NCBI RefSeq assembly: GCF_002979915.1
Contig: NZ_PCQA01000005.1
Coordinates: forward strand, 124,001 to 188,000
Reading direction: 5' to 3'
DNA: 64,000 nucleotides
DNA from: Arthrobacter sp. MYb213
Lineage (GTDB): Bacteria; Actinomycetota; Actinomycetes; Actinomycetales; Micrococcaceae
Shown in pieces: positions 56,518 to 64,000 of the stretch (positions within the stretch are counted from its first letter, which is position 1; each line of letters begins with the position of its first letter). Position numbers and translations under genes: made by a program. The notes under the pieces were generated by a model. The model was not told the origin of the DNA. It saw nothing but the letters and a program-made list of their open reading frames with translations, and searched no databases.

Positions 56518-58047
56518 GTGGGTTACATGAGAACCGGTAAGCCCGTTGCGGCGCGGACCTGGATGGCCGCCGTGCTCGCGGCATTGCTGATCAGCGCGAC
56601 CTTTGTTGGTGCCGTTCCGGCTCATGCAGACGACATTCGCAGTAGTGAATACTGGCTCAAAGCACGCGGTATTAGCGACGCGCACAAGGTGACTAAGGGC
56701 AAGGGCGTTAAAGTCGCCATCATTGACACTGGCATCGATACCAGCCACCCGGATCTGAAGGGTGCGGTCACCGGTGGCGCCGATATGTCCGGTTCCGGCG
56801 GACCACAAGGTGACAAACCGATCGGCGTGATGAGCGAACACGGCACGCTGGTAGCTACGCTGCTGGGTGGCCGGGGAAATAACAAGCAAGAAATCGAACG
56901 GGTTAAATCCGAGAACGAACGATTAAAAACCGCTTGGGAAAAGGCGAAGAAACACGCCGAAGACGAAAATAAAGACAAAAAAGACGACGAAGAAAAAGTA
57001 GAGGTCCCCGAGGAACCCGAATACGAAAAGATCCCTATTCTGCGCGCAGGTAGTGATGGGGTGCTTGGAGTGGCTCCGGAGGCGGAACTGCTTTCTGTGT
57101 CTTTGTGGATGGGCGGGGAAAACCCCTCGGGCATCCCGGTGGAAGAACAGATTCCTAAGGCAGTGCGTTGGGCGGTTGATTCCGGTGCCAAGGTGATCAA
57201 TATGTCTCTAGGATCTACCTCGCCGGCCTGGCCCGAGAGCTGGGATGACGCGTTCAAATACGCCGAAGATAAGGACGTGGTGATCGTGGCCGCCGCCGGT
57301 AACCGCTCCGGTGGAATGAGCCAGGTTGGCGCTCCGGCAACAATCCCCGGTGTGTTGACCGTGGCCGGTGTTGATGAGTCGGGCAAGGCTTCGAAAGATT
57401 CCTCCACCGAGGGGATCTCCATCGGTGTCGCCGCTCCGGCTGAACAACTTGTAGGTGGTTTGCCAGGCGGTGGTTATGCACGCTGGTCAGGAACATCTGG
57501 TGCAGCTCCGCTTGTCGCCGGAGTGGCAGCTTTGATTCGTGCGGAGCATCCACAGATGAAGGCCCCGCAGGTGATCAACCGAATCTTGCAGACCGCTAGG
57601 GATACCGGAGCACCGGGCGTGGATAATCTGTATGGCTACGGAATTATTGATGCCCACGCAGCGGTGACCGCAAATGTGCCGGTGGCCAAAGAAAACCCGT
57701 TGAATACCATTACTGAATGGATTCGAATTCACCGTCGTAATGTCGACAGCACCACCGAGGCCCCGGATCCGGGTGTCTCGATGGAGAAGTCCACACTCAA
57801 CCCAGTGGCCGCACCAAAACCCATCCTTCCTGACGATTCGACCCCCGTCTTGCAACCGGTAATCGTTGTTGGCGGCGGGGTGTTGCTGCTGCTCGCGCTT
57901 CTGCTCGGCGGAACTCAAATAGGGGTTAGTGCGCGCCGGCAGAAAAAAATTCGTGAGGTTGAACTTGCCGCGGTGAGTACACTCCCGGTGGATGAACCAA
58001 ACGATGGGCGTGATTTCTTCGACGAGATTCCCGAAGACGAAAAATAG
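56518..58047 (+). CDS. Secreted, membrane-anchored subtilisin-like serine protease (S8)
   Basis: This 509-residue protein has a signal peptide (hydrophobic 15-30, cleavage after AHA at 37), an S8 domain with triad Asp70 (IIDTGID), His108 (SEHGT) and Ser327 (SGTSGAA) with oxyanion Asn262, and a C-terminal membrane helix (about 455-478) with a charged cytoplasmic tail. Residues about 122-172 form a very charged, helix-prone insert between His and the rest of the fold. The GTG at 56518 is six bases after GAGGAG; the frame to 56401 overlaps ppx. It resembles mycosins in layout but no ESX genes are near. Confidence 0.88.
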   Translation: MGYMRTGKPVAARTWMAAVLAALLISATFVGAVPAHADDIRSSEYWLKARGISDAHKVTKGKGVKVAIIDTGIDTSHPDLKGAVTGGADMSGSGGPQGDKPIGVMSEHGTLVATLLGGRGNNKQEIERVKSENERLKTAWEKAKKHAEDENKDKKDDEEKVEVPEEPEYEKIPILRAGSDGVLGVAPEAELLSVSLWMGGENPSGIPVEEQIPKAVRWAVDSGAKVINMSLGSTSPAWPESWDDAFKYAEDKDVVIVAAAGNRSGGMSQVGAPATIPGVLTVAGVDESGKASKDSSTEGISIGVAAPAEQLVGGLPGGGYARWSGTSGAAPLVAGVAALIRAEHPQMKAPQVINRILQTARDTGAPGVDNLYGYGIIDAHAAVTANVPVAKENPLNTITEWIRIHRRNVDSTTEAPDPGVSMEKSTLNPVAAPKPILPDDSTPVLQPVIVVGGGVLLLLALLLGGTQIGVSARRQKKIREVELAAVSTLPVDEPNDGRDFFDEIPEDEK

Positions 58048-58061
58048 TTGACGCAACGTTG

Positions 58062-58106
58062 TGGCGGCAGATAAACGAAGGCATATCCCTTGTTTATCTG
58101 TCGCCA
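58062..58106 (+). terminator. Probable terminator of the protease gene
   Basis: A 15-bp stem with one G-T pair (58062-58076 with 58092-58106) and a 15-base loop lies 15 bases after the stop. No T run follows. Confidence 0.65.
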
Positions 58107-58248
58107 TAATGCGTTAACTGCTGTGAAAACGGTGGTGCGCAGGAGCCGAACTCAGCAGAAAACCTCGTGTGGTTGAAGAGTTAAAAGTAGCTAGGGCCGG
58201 ACCGCGTGCAGACCGCGTACTTGGCTGGAGACGAAGCCAACACAAAAA

Positions 58249-58298
58249 GTTAGTGAATGTTTTCACTAACTCCGAAAACCCGCGTAGAATAAGGAATA
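58249..58298 (+). promoter_or_regulatory. Rex-like operator and promoter of ndh
   Basis: The perfect dyad GTTAGTGAA-TGTT-TTCACTAAC (58249-58270) has the GTGAA-N4-TTCAC core of Rex (redox repressor) sites. TTCACT (58262-58267) and TAGAAT (58285-58290), 17 bases apart, are a plausible -35/-10 pair; the dyad overlaps the -35. The predicted transcript begins at or next to the ATG at 58298, so the message may be leaderless. Site identity is inferred. Confidence 0.6.
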
Positions 58299-59680
58299 TG
58301 TCGATCATCGAAAGCTCCCAGAAGCGTCCGCGCATTCTTGTCGTTGGCGGTGGCTATGTTGGCCTTTACGTCGCGATGAAGTTGCAGAAGAAGGTCAAGG
58401 ATCACGGTGGCATTGTCACCGTCGTAGACCCGAACCCATATATGACTTACCAGCCATTCCTGCCAGAAGTTGCAGGTGGCCAGATTGAACCGCGCCACGT
58501 GGTGGTTTCCCACCGTGCGCACCTGAAGCACTCCGAACTGGTTAACGGTCGAGTGTTGAGCATTGACCACGCAGCAAAGAAGGCACTCGTCGCTCCTGTG
58601 AGCGGCGAAGAATTCGAGCTGGAGTACACCGATATTGTGATGTCTGCAGGTGCGATCACTCGTACCTTCCCGATTCCGGGACTAGGCGACGCCGGTATCG
58701 GCCTGAAGACCATCGAAGAGGCCGTAGCGCTGCGCAACCAGGTTGCAGAGCGCATCGAGTCCGCCTCAAACATGACTGATCCGGTAGCGCGCAAGCGTGC
58801 CCTGACCTTCGTTGTAGTCGGTGGCGGCTTCGCCGGCATCGAGACCATCGCCGAGCTCGAAGACATGGCTCGTCACCTGATCAAGCTCAACGATCGCATC
58901 GATGAGAAGGAAGCACGCTTCGTTCTTGTTGAGGCCATGGGCCGCATCATGCCAGAAGTTACCGAAGAGCAGGCGTTGTGGGTTGTTGACCACTTGCGCA
59001 GCCGCGGTATTGAGGTTCTGCTCAACACCTCGTTGGCAGATGCCACCGACGGTGTCCTGCAGCTCATCAACATGGCTGACAAGTCCCCAGCAGGAACCTT
59101 TGGTTCTGACACCTTGATCTGGTGTGCCGGTGTGATGGCGAACCCAATGGTTCGCTCCACCGACTTCCCTATTGAGCAGCGCGGTCGCATCGAGACCCGC
59201 ACCGATCTGCGTATCAAGGACGAGAACGGTAACCCGCTGGAAGGCGCATGGGCTGCCGGCGACATCTCGGCCGTCAAGGACGTCACCGGCGGCCTGCCGG
59301 ACGGTACCTGCGTTCCAAACGCACAGCACGCGGTACGCCAGGCGAAGTTGCTGGCGAAAAACCTCTACGCTTCGCGTTACGGTGTGGGCACCATCAAGGA
59401 ATACAAGCACAAGAACCTCGGCGCAGTTGCAGGCTTTGGTCGCAACAAGGGCGTGGCGAAGGTTGTTGGCCTGAAGCTCAAGGGCTGGCCAGCATGGATG
59501 GCTCACCGCGGTTACCACGGTATGGCCATGCCAACCTTCGAACGCAAATTCCGCGTCGTAGGCGACTGGATGGTTGCGTGGTTCTTCTCGCGCGACGCAC
59601 TGCAGCTGAACAACCTAGAGACCCCACGTGCGGTTTTCGAAGAGTCGGCTAAGCCAAAAAAGGCTCCAGCCGCTAAGTAA
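58298..59680 (+). CDS. ndh: Type II NADH dehydrogenase (NADH:quinone oxidoreductase)
   Basis: This 460-residue single-chain flavoenzyme oxidises NADH and reduces menaquinone without pumping protons. It has two Rossmann loops: ILVVGGGYVGLYVAMKL for FAD near the N terminus and FVVVGGGFAGIETIAEL for NADH near residue 175. WCAGVMANP, AAGDISAV and PNAQHAVRQA are typical of NDH-2. The C-terminal amphipathic part attaches it to the membrane. The ATG at 58298 fits the family start; the frame to 58169 is extension across the promoter. A Rex-like operator upstream would link it to NADH/NAD ratio. Confidence 0.94.
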   Translation: MSIIESSQKRPRILVVGGGYVGLYVAMKLQKKVKDHGGIVTVVDPNPYMTYQPFLPEVAGGQIEPRHVVVSHRAHLKHSELVNGRVLSIDHAAKKALVAPVSGEEFELEYTDIVMSAGAITRTFPIPGLGDAGIGLKTIEEAVALRNQVAERIESASNMTDPVARKRALTFVVVGGGFAGIETIAELEDMARHLIKLNDRIDEKEARFVLVEAMGRIMPEVTEEQALWVVDHLRSRGIEVLLNTSLADATDGVLQLINMADKSPAGTFGSDTLIWCAGVMANPMVRSTDFPIEQRGRIETRTDLRIKDENGNPLEGAWAAGDISAVKDVTGGLPDGTCVPNAQHAVRQAKLLAKNLYASRYGVGTIKEYKHKNLGAVAGFGRNKGVAKVVGLKLKGWPAWMAHRGYHGMAMPTFERKFRVVGDWMVAWFFSRDALQLNNLETPRAVFEESAKPKKAPAAK

Positions 59681-59703
59681 GTTTCGCTGATCGACGATCG
59701 CTG

Positions 59704-59739
59704 GCCACGGGAGCTGGAAAAAATTCCAGCTCCTGTGGC
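59704..59739 (+). terminator. Terminator of ndh
   Basis: A hairpin with a 15-16 bp stem (GCCACGGGAGCTGGA at 59704 with its near-complement ending at 59739, one G-T pair) closes on a short A-rich loop. Confidence 0.75.
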
Positions 59740-59798
59740 ACCAAGCGGTGCGGTAATTTCCGAAAATGCGAAGTTATCGCGTAAGATTTTAGAGTCTT

Positions 59799-59880
59799 GC
59801 CCTCATGGTGGAATTGGCATACACGGCTGACTTAAAATCAGCTGCCGAAAGGCTTGTGGGTTCGAGTCCCACTGGGGGCA
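59799..59880 (+). tRNA. tRNA-Leu (anticodon UAA)
   Basis: The acceptor stem is GCCCTCA (59799-59805) with TGGGGGC (59873-59879), plus discriminator A at 59880. The D arm, an anticodon loop CTTAAAA giving anticodon TAA, a long variable arm (TGCCGAAAGGCTT region) typical of leucine tRNA, and the T-arm GGGTTCGAGTCCC all fold. CCA is not encoded. A terminator follows. Confidence 0.96.
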
Positions 59881-59887
59881 CTTGTGA

Positions 59888-59932
59888 AAAGACCGCTACA
59901 ACCCTGAATTATCGGGGGTGTAGCGGTCTTTT
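59888..59932 (+). terminator. Terminator of tRNA-Leu
   Basis: Stem AAAGACCGCTACA...CCC pairs with GGG...TGTAGCGGTCTTT (one bulge), followed by TTGTTTTG. The next 200 bases, to 60142, hold nothing recognised. Confidence 0.88.
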
Positions 59933-60141
59933 GTTTTGCTCGGCATAGACTCTTGATCAGCACAAGCGTGCAGGATTTCTTTCGAGCCTTATTCGCTGGC
60001 ACGCTCTAGGCATAATTCGCTTGAAATATACCGATATCATCCCTATGGCTGAGTCGATTCACAGCAAACCCCAATAAGATCATTTATACAAAGCAGAAGA
60101 ACTCTCTGCACTTGAACTCACGACTTATGGGGGAATTTAGG

Positions 60142-60951
60142 TTGAGCGGTAACCCGATCTTCGGTTCCAAGAACCAGTCTGCAAGCTGGGGCACTGGCTC
60201 CAATGCAGGCAGCCCGGTCGGATTCCACGAATCCGGCAACCTGAGCGCCGATCAGTTGCAGGGAATGTACCAGCAGCCATCGGCCAACAGCCAAGACACC
60301 GGTCGCATGACCATTGGTGACACCATCAACAAGACCATCCTGTGCTTGGCTCTGGTTGTTGTAGGTGCCGCCGTAGGTTGGGCCGTACCAGCTTTGATGT
60401 TGCCAGGCGCACTCATCGGCTTTGTCCTTGGTCTAGTAAACGTCTTCAAGAAAAAGCCATCACCGGCTCTGATCCTTCTTTACGCGGCAGCCGAAGGCCT
60501 GTTCCTCGGTGGACTGTCCGGGGTCCTGGAGAGGATGTACGACGGCATTGCGATCCAGGCAGTCGTCGCGACCTTCTGTGTCGCCGGCGTAACCCTGGCA
60601 CTGTACCGCTCGGGTAAATACCGGATGACGCCGAAACTGAACAAGATGTTCATGATCGCGATGATCGGTATGGTTGTCTTCTCGCTGGCCAATATGGTCA
60701 TGATGATGACCGGCACCGTCGATGGCATGTTCGGCATGCGAAGCGGCGTCTTTGGGCTAGTTATTGGTGTTATCGCGGTACTACTGGCTACCTACGCGCT
60801 CGTTTCAGACTTCACCATGATCGAGGAGCTGTCCCGCCAGGGAGCCCCAGCCATCATGGCTTGGCGCGGTGCTTTCGGCCTGACCATGACCCTAGTCTGG
60901 CTGTACCTGGAGATTCTGCGCATTCTGGCTATTCTACGTGGCGACGAATAA
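60142..60951 (+). CDS. Bax inhibitor-1 / YccA-like membrane protein
   Basis: This 269-residue protein has a polar N-terminal region (1-65, with repeats of Gly/Asn/Ser) and seven membrane helices from about residue 70 to the end, in the pattern of the actinobacterial Bax1-I family (PALILLYAAAEGLFLGGLSGV, then TKY-type loops and ending ILRGDE). The family is related to calcium-leak channels; the bacterial role is unknown. I chose the TTG at 60142: GGGGGAA is six bases upstream and LSGNPIFGSKN resembles the usual family start; an ATG at 60112 would add ten residues. Confidence 0.85.
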   Translation: MSGNPIFGSKNQSASWGTGSNAGSPVGFHESGNLSADQLQGMYQQPSANSQDTGRMTIGDTINKTILCLALVVVGAAVGWAVPALMLPGALIGFVLGLVNVFKKKPSPALILLYAAAEGLFLGGLSGVLERMYDGIAIQAVVATFCVAGVTLALYRSGKYRMTPKLNKMFMIAMIGMVVFSLANMVMMMTGTVDGMFGMRSGVFGLVIGVIAVLLATYALVSDFTMIEELSRQGAPAIMAWRGAFGLTMTLVWLYLEILRILAILRGDE

Positions 60952-60970
60952 GCATATTGAAATAAATTTC

Positions 60971-61009
60971 TAGAACCAGTGCCCAATACGGGCACTGGTT
61001 CTATTTTTT
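60971..61009 (+). terminator. Rho-independent terminator
   Basis: A perfect 14-bp stem (60971-60984 with 60990-61003) with a five-base loop is followed by TTTTTT. Confidence 0.95.
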
Positions 61010-61067
61010 ATGTCACAATTCCGACATGGATCCCGGTTGGGTGTCAAAGTCACGGTAACTTAGAGGG

Positions 61068-62348
61068 ATGAAGAGTAATCGACTGTCGCGATTGCGACGG
61101 TTTCGCGTGGTGTTACCAGCTAAAACAGCTGGCGACCCGGCCCCTGTATCGGCGAACCTAGATTTCCACGAGGCCGAAGATACGCCCTATGGGATGCGTT
61201 TGGCGGCCTGGTGGTCCTGGCGTTTCCTGGTGGTGGTTGCCGCCGTGGGTGTGCTCGTCTGGTTGCTCTCAAAGCTTTCCTTGCTGCTCATCCCGGTGAT
61301 GATTGCCGCGCTAATCAGTGGCTTACTTTCACCTGTCGTCAACGTGCTGAACCGCAAACTGGCGCTGCCACGGGTACTTTCTGTAGCAATCACCGTCATT
61401 GCATTCTTGGCACTGGTGATTAGTGGATTGTCGATGGCAGGGCAACGCCTTACCGCCGGATTTGCTGCCCTTTGGAATCAAGCAATTGTCGGTGTGGAAC
61501 AGATACAAACGTGGCTCTTCACAGGCCCCTTGCAACTTACCAACGCCGACCTGCAAAACGTCTTTGACGATGCGCTGCGTGAACTGCGTTCCAACGCGAC
61601 AAATATCCTGAGCGAAGCCATTAGCTGGGGCTCGGCCTTAGGCCAGATCCTTACCGGCGTATTGTTGGCGCTGTTTACCTTGATCTTCCTGCTTCTCGAC
61701 GGACGGAAGATTGGACTTTTCCTGATCAACCTCCTGCCACGCCGTGCGCGACCGGCCATGGACGGCGCAATGACCCGTGGCTGGTCCGCATTGGTCAGTT
61801 ATGTCAGAGTGCAGCTGTTGGTGGCATTTATTGATGCGGTCGGCATTGGCTTTGGCGCCTTCTTCCTAGGCGTACCTTTGGCCATGCCGTTGGGAATCAT
61901 TGTTTTTGTCGGTTCCTTCATTCCAATTATTGGTGCACTGGTAACCGGTGCACTGGCCGTCCTGCTGGCGTTGGTAGCCAACGGCTGGGTCAATGCGCTG
62001 ATCATGCTCGGCGTAGTTTTGCTGGTACAGCAAGCCGAATCAAATATCCTGCAACCGCTGATTATGGGTAAAGCAGTAAGCCTGCACCCGCTAGCGGTTG
62101 TCTTGGCTGTCGCCGGAGGCACCATGGTCGCAGGCATTCCCGGAGCACTTTTCGCGGTACCAATTATGGCCGTATTAAATGCGGTGGTGAAATATCTGGC
62201 TCGACGCGGATGGGACGATGACCCGTTCGTCCGCGATCAATATGGGGTTGGTGAAGACCCTCACGCCCCTCCGGAGCCATCCACCGAAAAATCCCCCGAA
62301 CTTTCGCCGGCGCGTGAGCGCCCAGAGCACATCGCAACTGAGGACTAG
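61068..62348 (+). CDS. AI-2E family transporter
   Basis: This 426-residue membrane protein has about eight helices and the UPF0118/AI-2E (PF01594) layout: two N-terminal helices, a soluble segment, then the signature FLGVPLAMPLGIIVFVGSFIPIIGALVTGALAVLLALV and LLVQQAESNILQPLIMGKAV. The family is named for AI-2 export but includes sodium/proton antiporters, so substrate is open. A charged Pro/Glu-rich tail ends it. The threonine ammonia-lyase gene follows four bases later. Confidence 0.9.
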   Translation: MKSNRLSRLRRFRVVLPAKTAGDPAPVSANLDFHEAEDTPYGMRLAAWWSWRFLVVVAAVGVLVWLLSKLSLLLIPVMIAALISGLLSPVVNVLNRKLALPRVLSVAITVIAFLALVISGLSMAGQRLTAGFAALWNQAIVGVEQIQTWLFTGPLQLTNADLQNVFDDALRELRSNATNILSEAISWGSALGQILTGVLLALFTLIFLLLDGRKIGLFLINLLPRRARPAMDGAMTRGWSALVSYVRVQLLVAFIDAVGIGFGAFFLGVPLAMPLGIIVFVGSFIPIIGALVTGALAVLLALVANGWVNALIMLGVVLLVQQAESNILQPLIMGKAVSLHPLAVVLAVAGGTMVAGIPGALFAVPIMAVLNAVVKYLARRGWDDDPFVRDQYGVGEDPHAPPEPSTEKSPELSPARERPEHIATED

Positions 62349-62352
62349 ATAG

Positions 62353-63624
62353 ATGAGTAACAAGCCCGAACTACCTGTGACATTGGCAGATATCGAACAA
62401 GCCGCGAAGGTGCTCGAGCCGGTTATCGCCCGCACCCCCATTGAACACTCCCGAGTGCTCTCCCTGCACGCCGGAGCGGAAGTATTCTTGAAGTGCGAGA
62501 ATCTGCAGCGTGCGGGATCCTTCAAGATTCGTGGCGCGTACGTACGCATGGCCAAACTTAGCGACGAAGAGCGCGCCCGAGGCGTGGTAGCCGCTTCGGC
62601 GGGTAACCACGCCCAAGGTGTGGCTCAGGCGGCATCACATTTAGGAATCAAGGCACGCATTTACATGCCCCGCGGTGTCGCGTTGCCTAAGCTGGCGGCC
62701 ACCGAAGACCACGGAGCGCAGGTGGTATTGCATGGTGACACGGTCGATGAGGCCTTGGCCGAGGCGCAAAAATTTGCCGATGAAACTGGCGCCGTGTTTG
62801 TGCATCCCTTTGACCACCCGGACATCATTGCCGGTCAGGGCACCATTGGCTTAGAGATCCTCGAACAACTTCCGCAGGTTCAAACCGTACTGATGGGTGT
62901 CGGCGGCGGCGGTTTACTCGCCGGTGTTGCCATTGCGATCAAGGAAAAGGCCCGCCAACTTGGCCGCGAAATCAAGGTGGTGGGGGTGCAGGCCGAAAAC
63001 GCCGCAGCCTACCCGCCATCCTTGGCCGCCGATGCGCTGGTTCCATTGGATACCGTGCACACCATTGCCGACGGTATCGCAGTTGGTAAGCCAGGCCAGC
63101 TGCCCTTCGCGATCATCAAAGAACTTGTCGACGAGGTCGTGACTGTCTCCGAGGACGCGCTTGCCCAAGCGCTGGTAGTACTGCTGGAGCGCAATAAGCT
63201 CGTCGTGGAGCCAGCTGGAGCCGTGGGAGTTGCAGCGCTCTTAGAAGGACGCTTGCAGGAGCATGGAATCGACCCGGCCACCACCGCGGTGATTCTCTCC
63301 GGCGGTAATATCGATCCACTGCTGATGCTCAAGGTGATCCAGCGTGGTTTGAACGCCGCTGGACGTTTCCTCACCGTGCGCATCATGCTGCCAGATCGCC
63401 CCGGCGCACTGGCCACCATTTCCCGGGTCATCGCCGAGTCCGACGCCAACGTGACTCGTTTGGACCACACGCGGATCGGTGGCTCACTATCCATGGGAGA
63501 CGTAGCCATCACCATCGATCTGGAAACCAAGGGGCATAAGCACTCTGAGCAGGTCCTGGATAACCTGCGAGCCGAGGGCTTTGACCCGCACATCACCAAT
63601 AGTGCCGGCGGTTCGGTCGCCTAA
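62353..63624 (+). CDS. ilvA: Threonine ammonia-lyase (dehydratase)
   Basis: This 423-residue PLP enzyme converts threonine to 2-oxobutanoate and ammonia. The PLP lysine is in GSFKIRGA (about residue 58), with SAGNHAQGVA and the phosphate loop GVGGGGLLAG. A single ACT-type regulatory domain lies at about residues 335-415 (LTVRIMLPDRPGALATISRVI). This is the TdcB-length-plus-ACT form, so it may be a biosynthetic IlvA or a catabolic enzyme; the effector (isoleucine, valine) cannot be read. It is coupled to the transporter gene upstream and convergent with greA. Confidence 0.9.
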   Translation: MSNKPELPVTLADIEQAAKVLEPVIARTPIEHSRVLSLHAGAEVFLKCENLQRAGSFKIRGAYVRMAKLSDEERARGVVAASAGNHAQGVAQAASHLGIKARIYMPRGVALPKLAATEDHGAQVVLHGDTVDEALAEAQKFADETGAVFVHPFDHPDIIAGQGTIGLEILEQLPQVQTVLMGVGGGGLLAGVAIAIKEKARQLGREIKVVGVQAENAAAYPPSLAADALVPLDTVHTIADGIAVGKPGQLPFAIIKELVDEVVTVSEDALAQALVVLLERNKLVVEPAGAVGVAALLEGRLQEHGIDPATTAVILSGGNIDPLLMLKVIQRGLNAAGRFLTVRIMLPDRPGALATISRVIAESDANVTRLDHTRIGGSLSMGDVAITIDLETKGHKHSEQVLDNLRAEGFDPHITNSAGGSVA

Positions 63625-63646
63625 CGGCACAAAATAAGCGTAAAAA

Positions 63647-63679
63647 AGTGGCTCGACACCTCGGAGGTGTCGAGCCACT
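63647..63679. terminator. Bidirectional terminator hairpin
   Basis: A perfect 15-bp stem (63647-63661 with 63665-63679) and three-base loop lie between the convergent ilvA and greA genes, with an A run before it. Confidence 0.88.
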
Positions 63680-63697
63680 AATTTAATACGAGGAGAA

Positions 63698-64000
63698 TTA
63701 GCCCTCGAAAGGTGTCGCGGAAACAATTTCCACGGCGATATCGCGTCCGTTAGGCGCGGTGTAAGTCAGCTTGTCGCCAACCTTCTTGCCATGAACGGCC
63801 TGACCGATAGGGGACTGCTCGGAGTAAACCTCTAGGTCGCTGTCGCCAGCAACCTCGCGGGAACCAAACAAGAAGGTGGTCTCATCGCCGGCGATGGTGG
63901 CAACTACCAACATGCCTGGCTCGACGACTCCGTCATCTGCAGGCGCTTCGCCAACGTGGGCGCGGCGCAGTAGATCCTTCAGGTACAAGATACGGGCCTC
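63698..64000 (-). CDS. greA: Transcription elongation factor GreA (C-terminal part)
   Basis: The frame is open to the right edge, giving the last 100 residues of GreA. Visible are the end of the N-terminal coiled coil (EARILYLKDLLRRA) and the C-terminal FKBP-like domain: VVATIAGDETTFLFGSRE, SEQSPIGQAVHGKKVGD and VEIVSATPF. GreA helps stalled RNA polymerase by stimulating transcript cleavage. The N-terminal tip with the active acidic residues is beyond the window. Confidence 0.93.
   Translation of the reverse strand, partial: EARILYLKDLLRRAHVGEAPADDGVVEPGMLVVATIAGDETTFLFGSREVAGDSDLEVYSEQSPIGQAVHGKKVGDKLTYTAPNGRDIAVEIVSATPFEG

Overview
The window is high-GC actinobacterial DNA with a gene set and gene order typical of the Micrococcaceae (Arthrobacter/Glutamicibacter-like). 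Supporting signs are a monomeric-type isocitrate dehydrogenase, mycothiol-dependent-type enzymes, many GTG/TTG starts, a DUF222-HNH nuclease, an LAxTG sortase signal, the block eno - divIC/ftsB - DUF501 - ppx, and an actinobacterial sdhCDAB operon. The genus is an inference. The sequence is almost entirely chromosomal. No phage, plasmid or CRISPR was seen, and the only mobile DNA is a small IS110-family remnant.

Layout. 1-4800: tail of icd, a DinB/maleylpyruvate-isomerase-like protein, dgt, a D-2-hydroxyacid dehydrogenase, then a scar where an IS110 transposase tail abuts the tail of an LANTG surface protein. 4793-11375: a methionine locus. It holds a folate-independent core methionine synthase (mesD), its DUF1852 partner (mesX), a coupled flavin-reductase-like gene and a divergent LysR regulator. 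A SAM-I riboswitch then precedes metY-metB, so homocysteine formation and its methylation lie side by side. 11435-18078: DUF222-HNH nuclease, BASS transporter, Gfo/Idh/MocA oxidoreductase, gamma carbonic anhydrase, purU, and folD behind a ZTP riboswitch. 18208-29431: two NarL-type two-component systems, an ABC exporter of the FtsX class, an MFS transporter with a LysR regulator, a VOC protein and a GAP-family membrane protein.

29507-40542: a small membrane protein, exoA-trpS-LigT operon, catalase, sdhCDAB, mannose-1-phosphate guanylyltransferase and an M20 amidohydrolase. 40806-50335: a nucleoside uptake and salvage cluster (BmpA-type lipoprotein, duplicated ABC ATPase, two permeases, cdd, deoA) followed by a DedA protein and adenosine deaminase. 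50651-58047: GNAT, PNPOx-like protein, MazG, enolase, divIC, DUF501, Ppx/GppA and a membrane-anchored subtilase. 58298-64000: type II NADH dehydrogenase behind a Rex-like operator, tRNA-Leu(UAA), Bax-inhibitor-like protein, AI-2E-family transporter, threonine ammonia-lyase and the start-truncated greA.

The most notable region is 4793-8444. MesD with MesX is a recently recognised, oxygen-requiring methionine synthase whose methyl donor is, as far as I know, unresolved. Here a flavin reductase homologue overlaps mesD by 14 bases, which suggests a third, reductant-supplying component.
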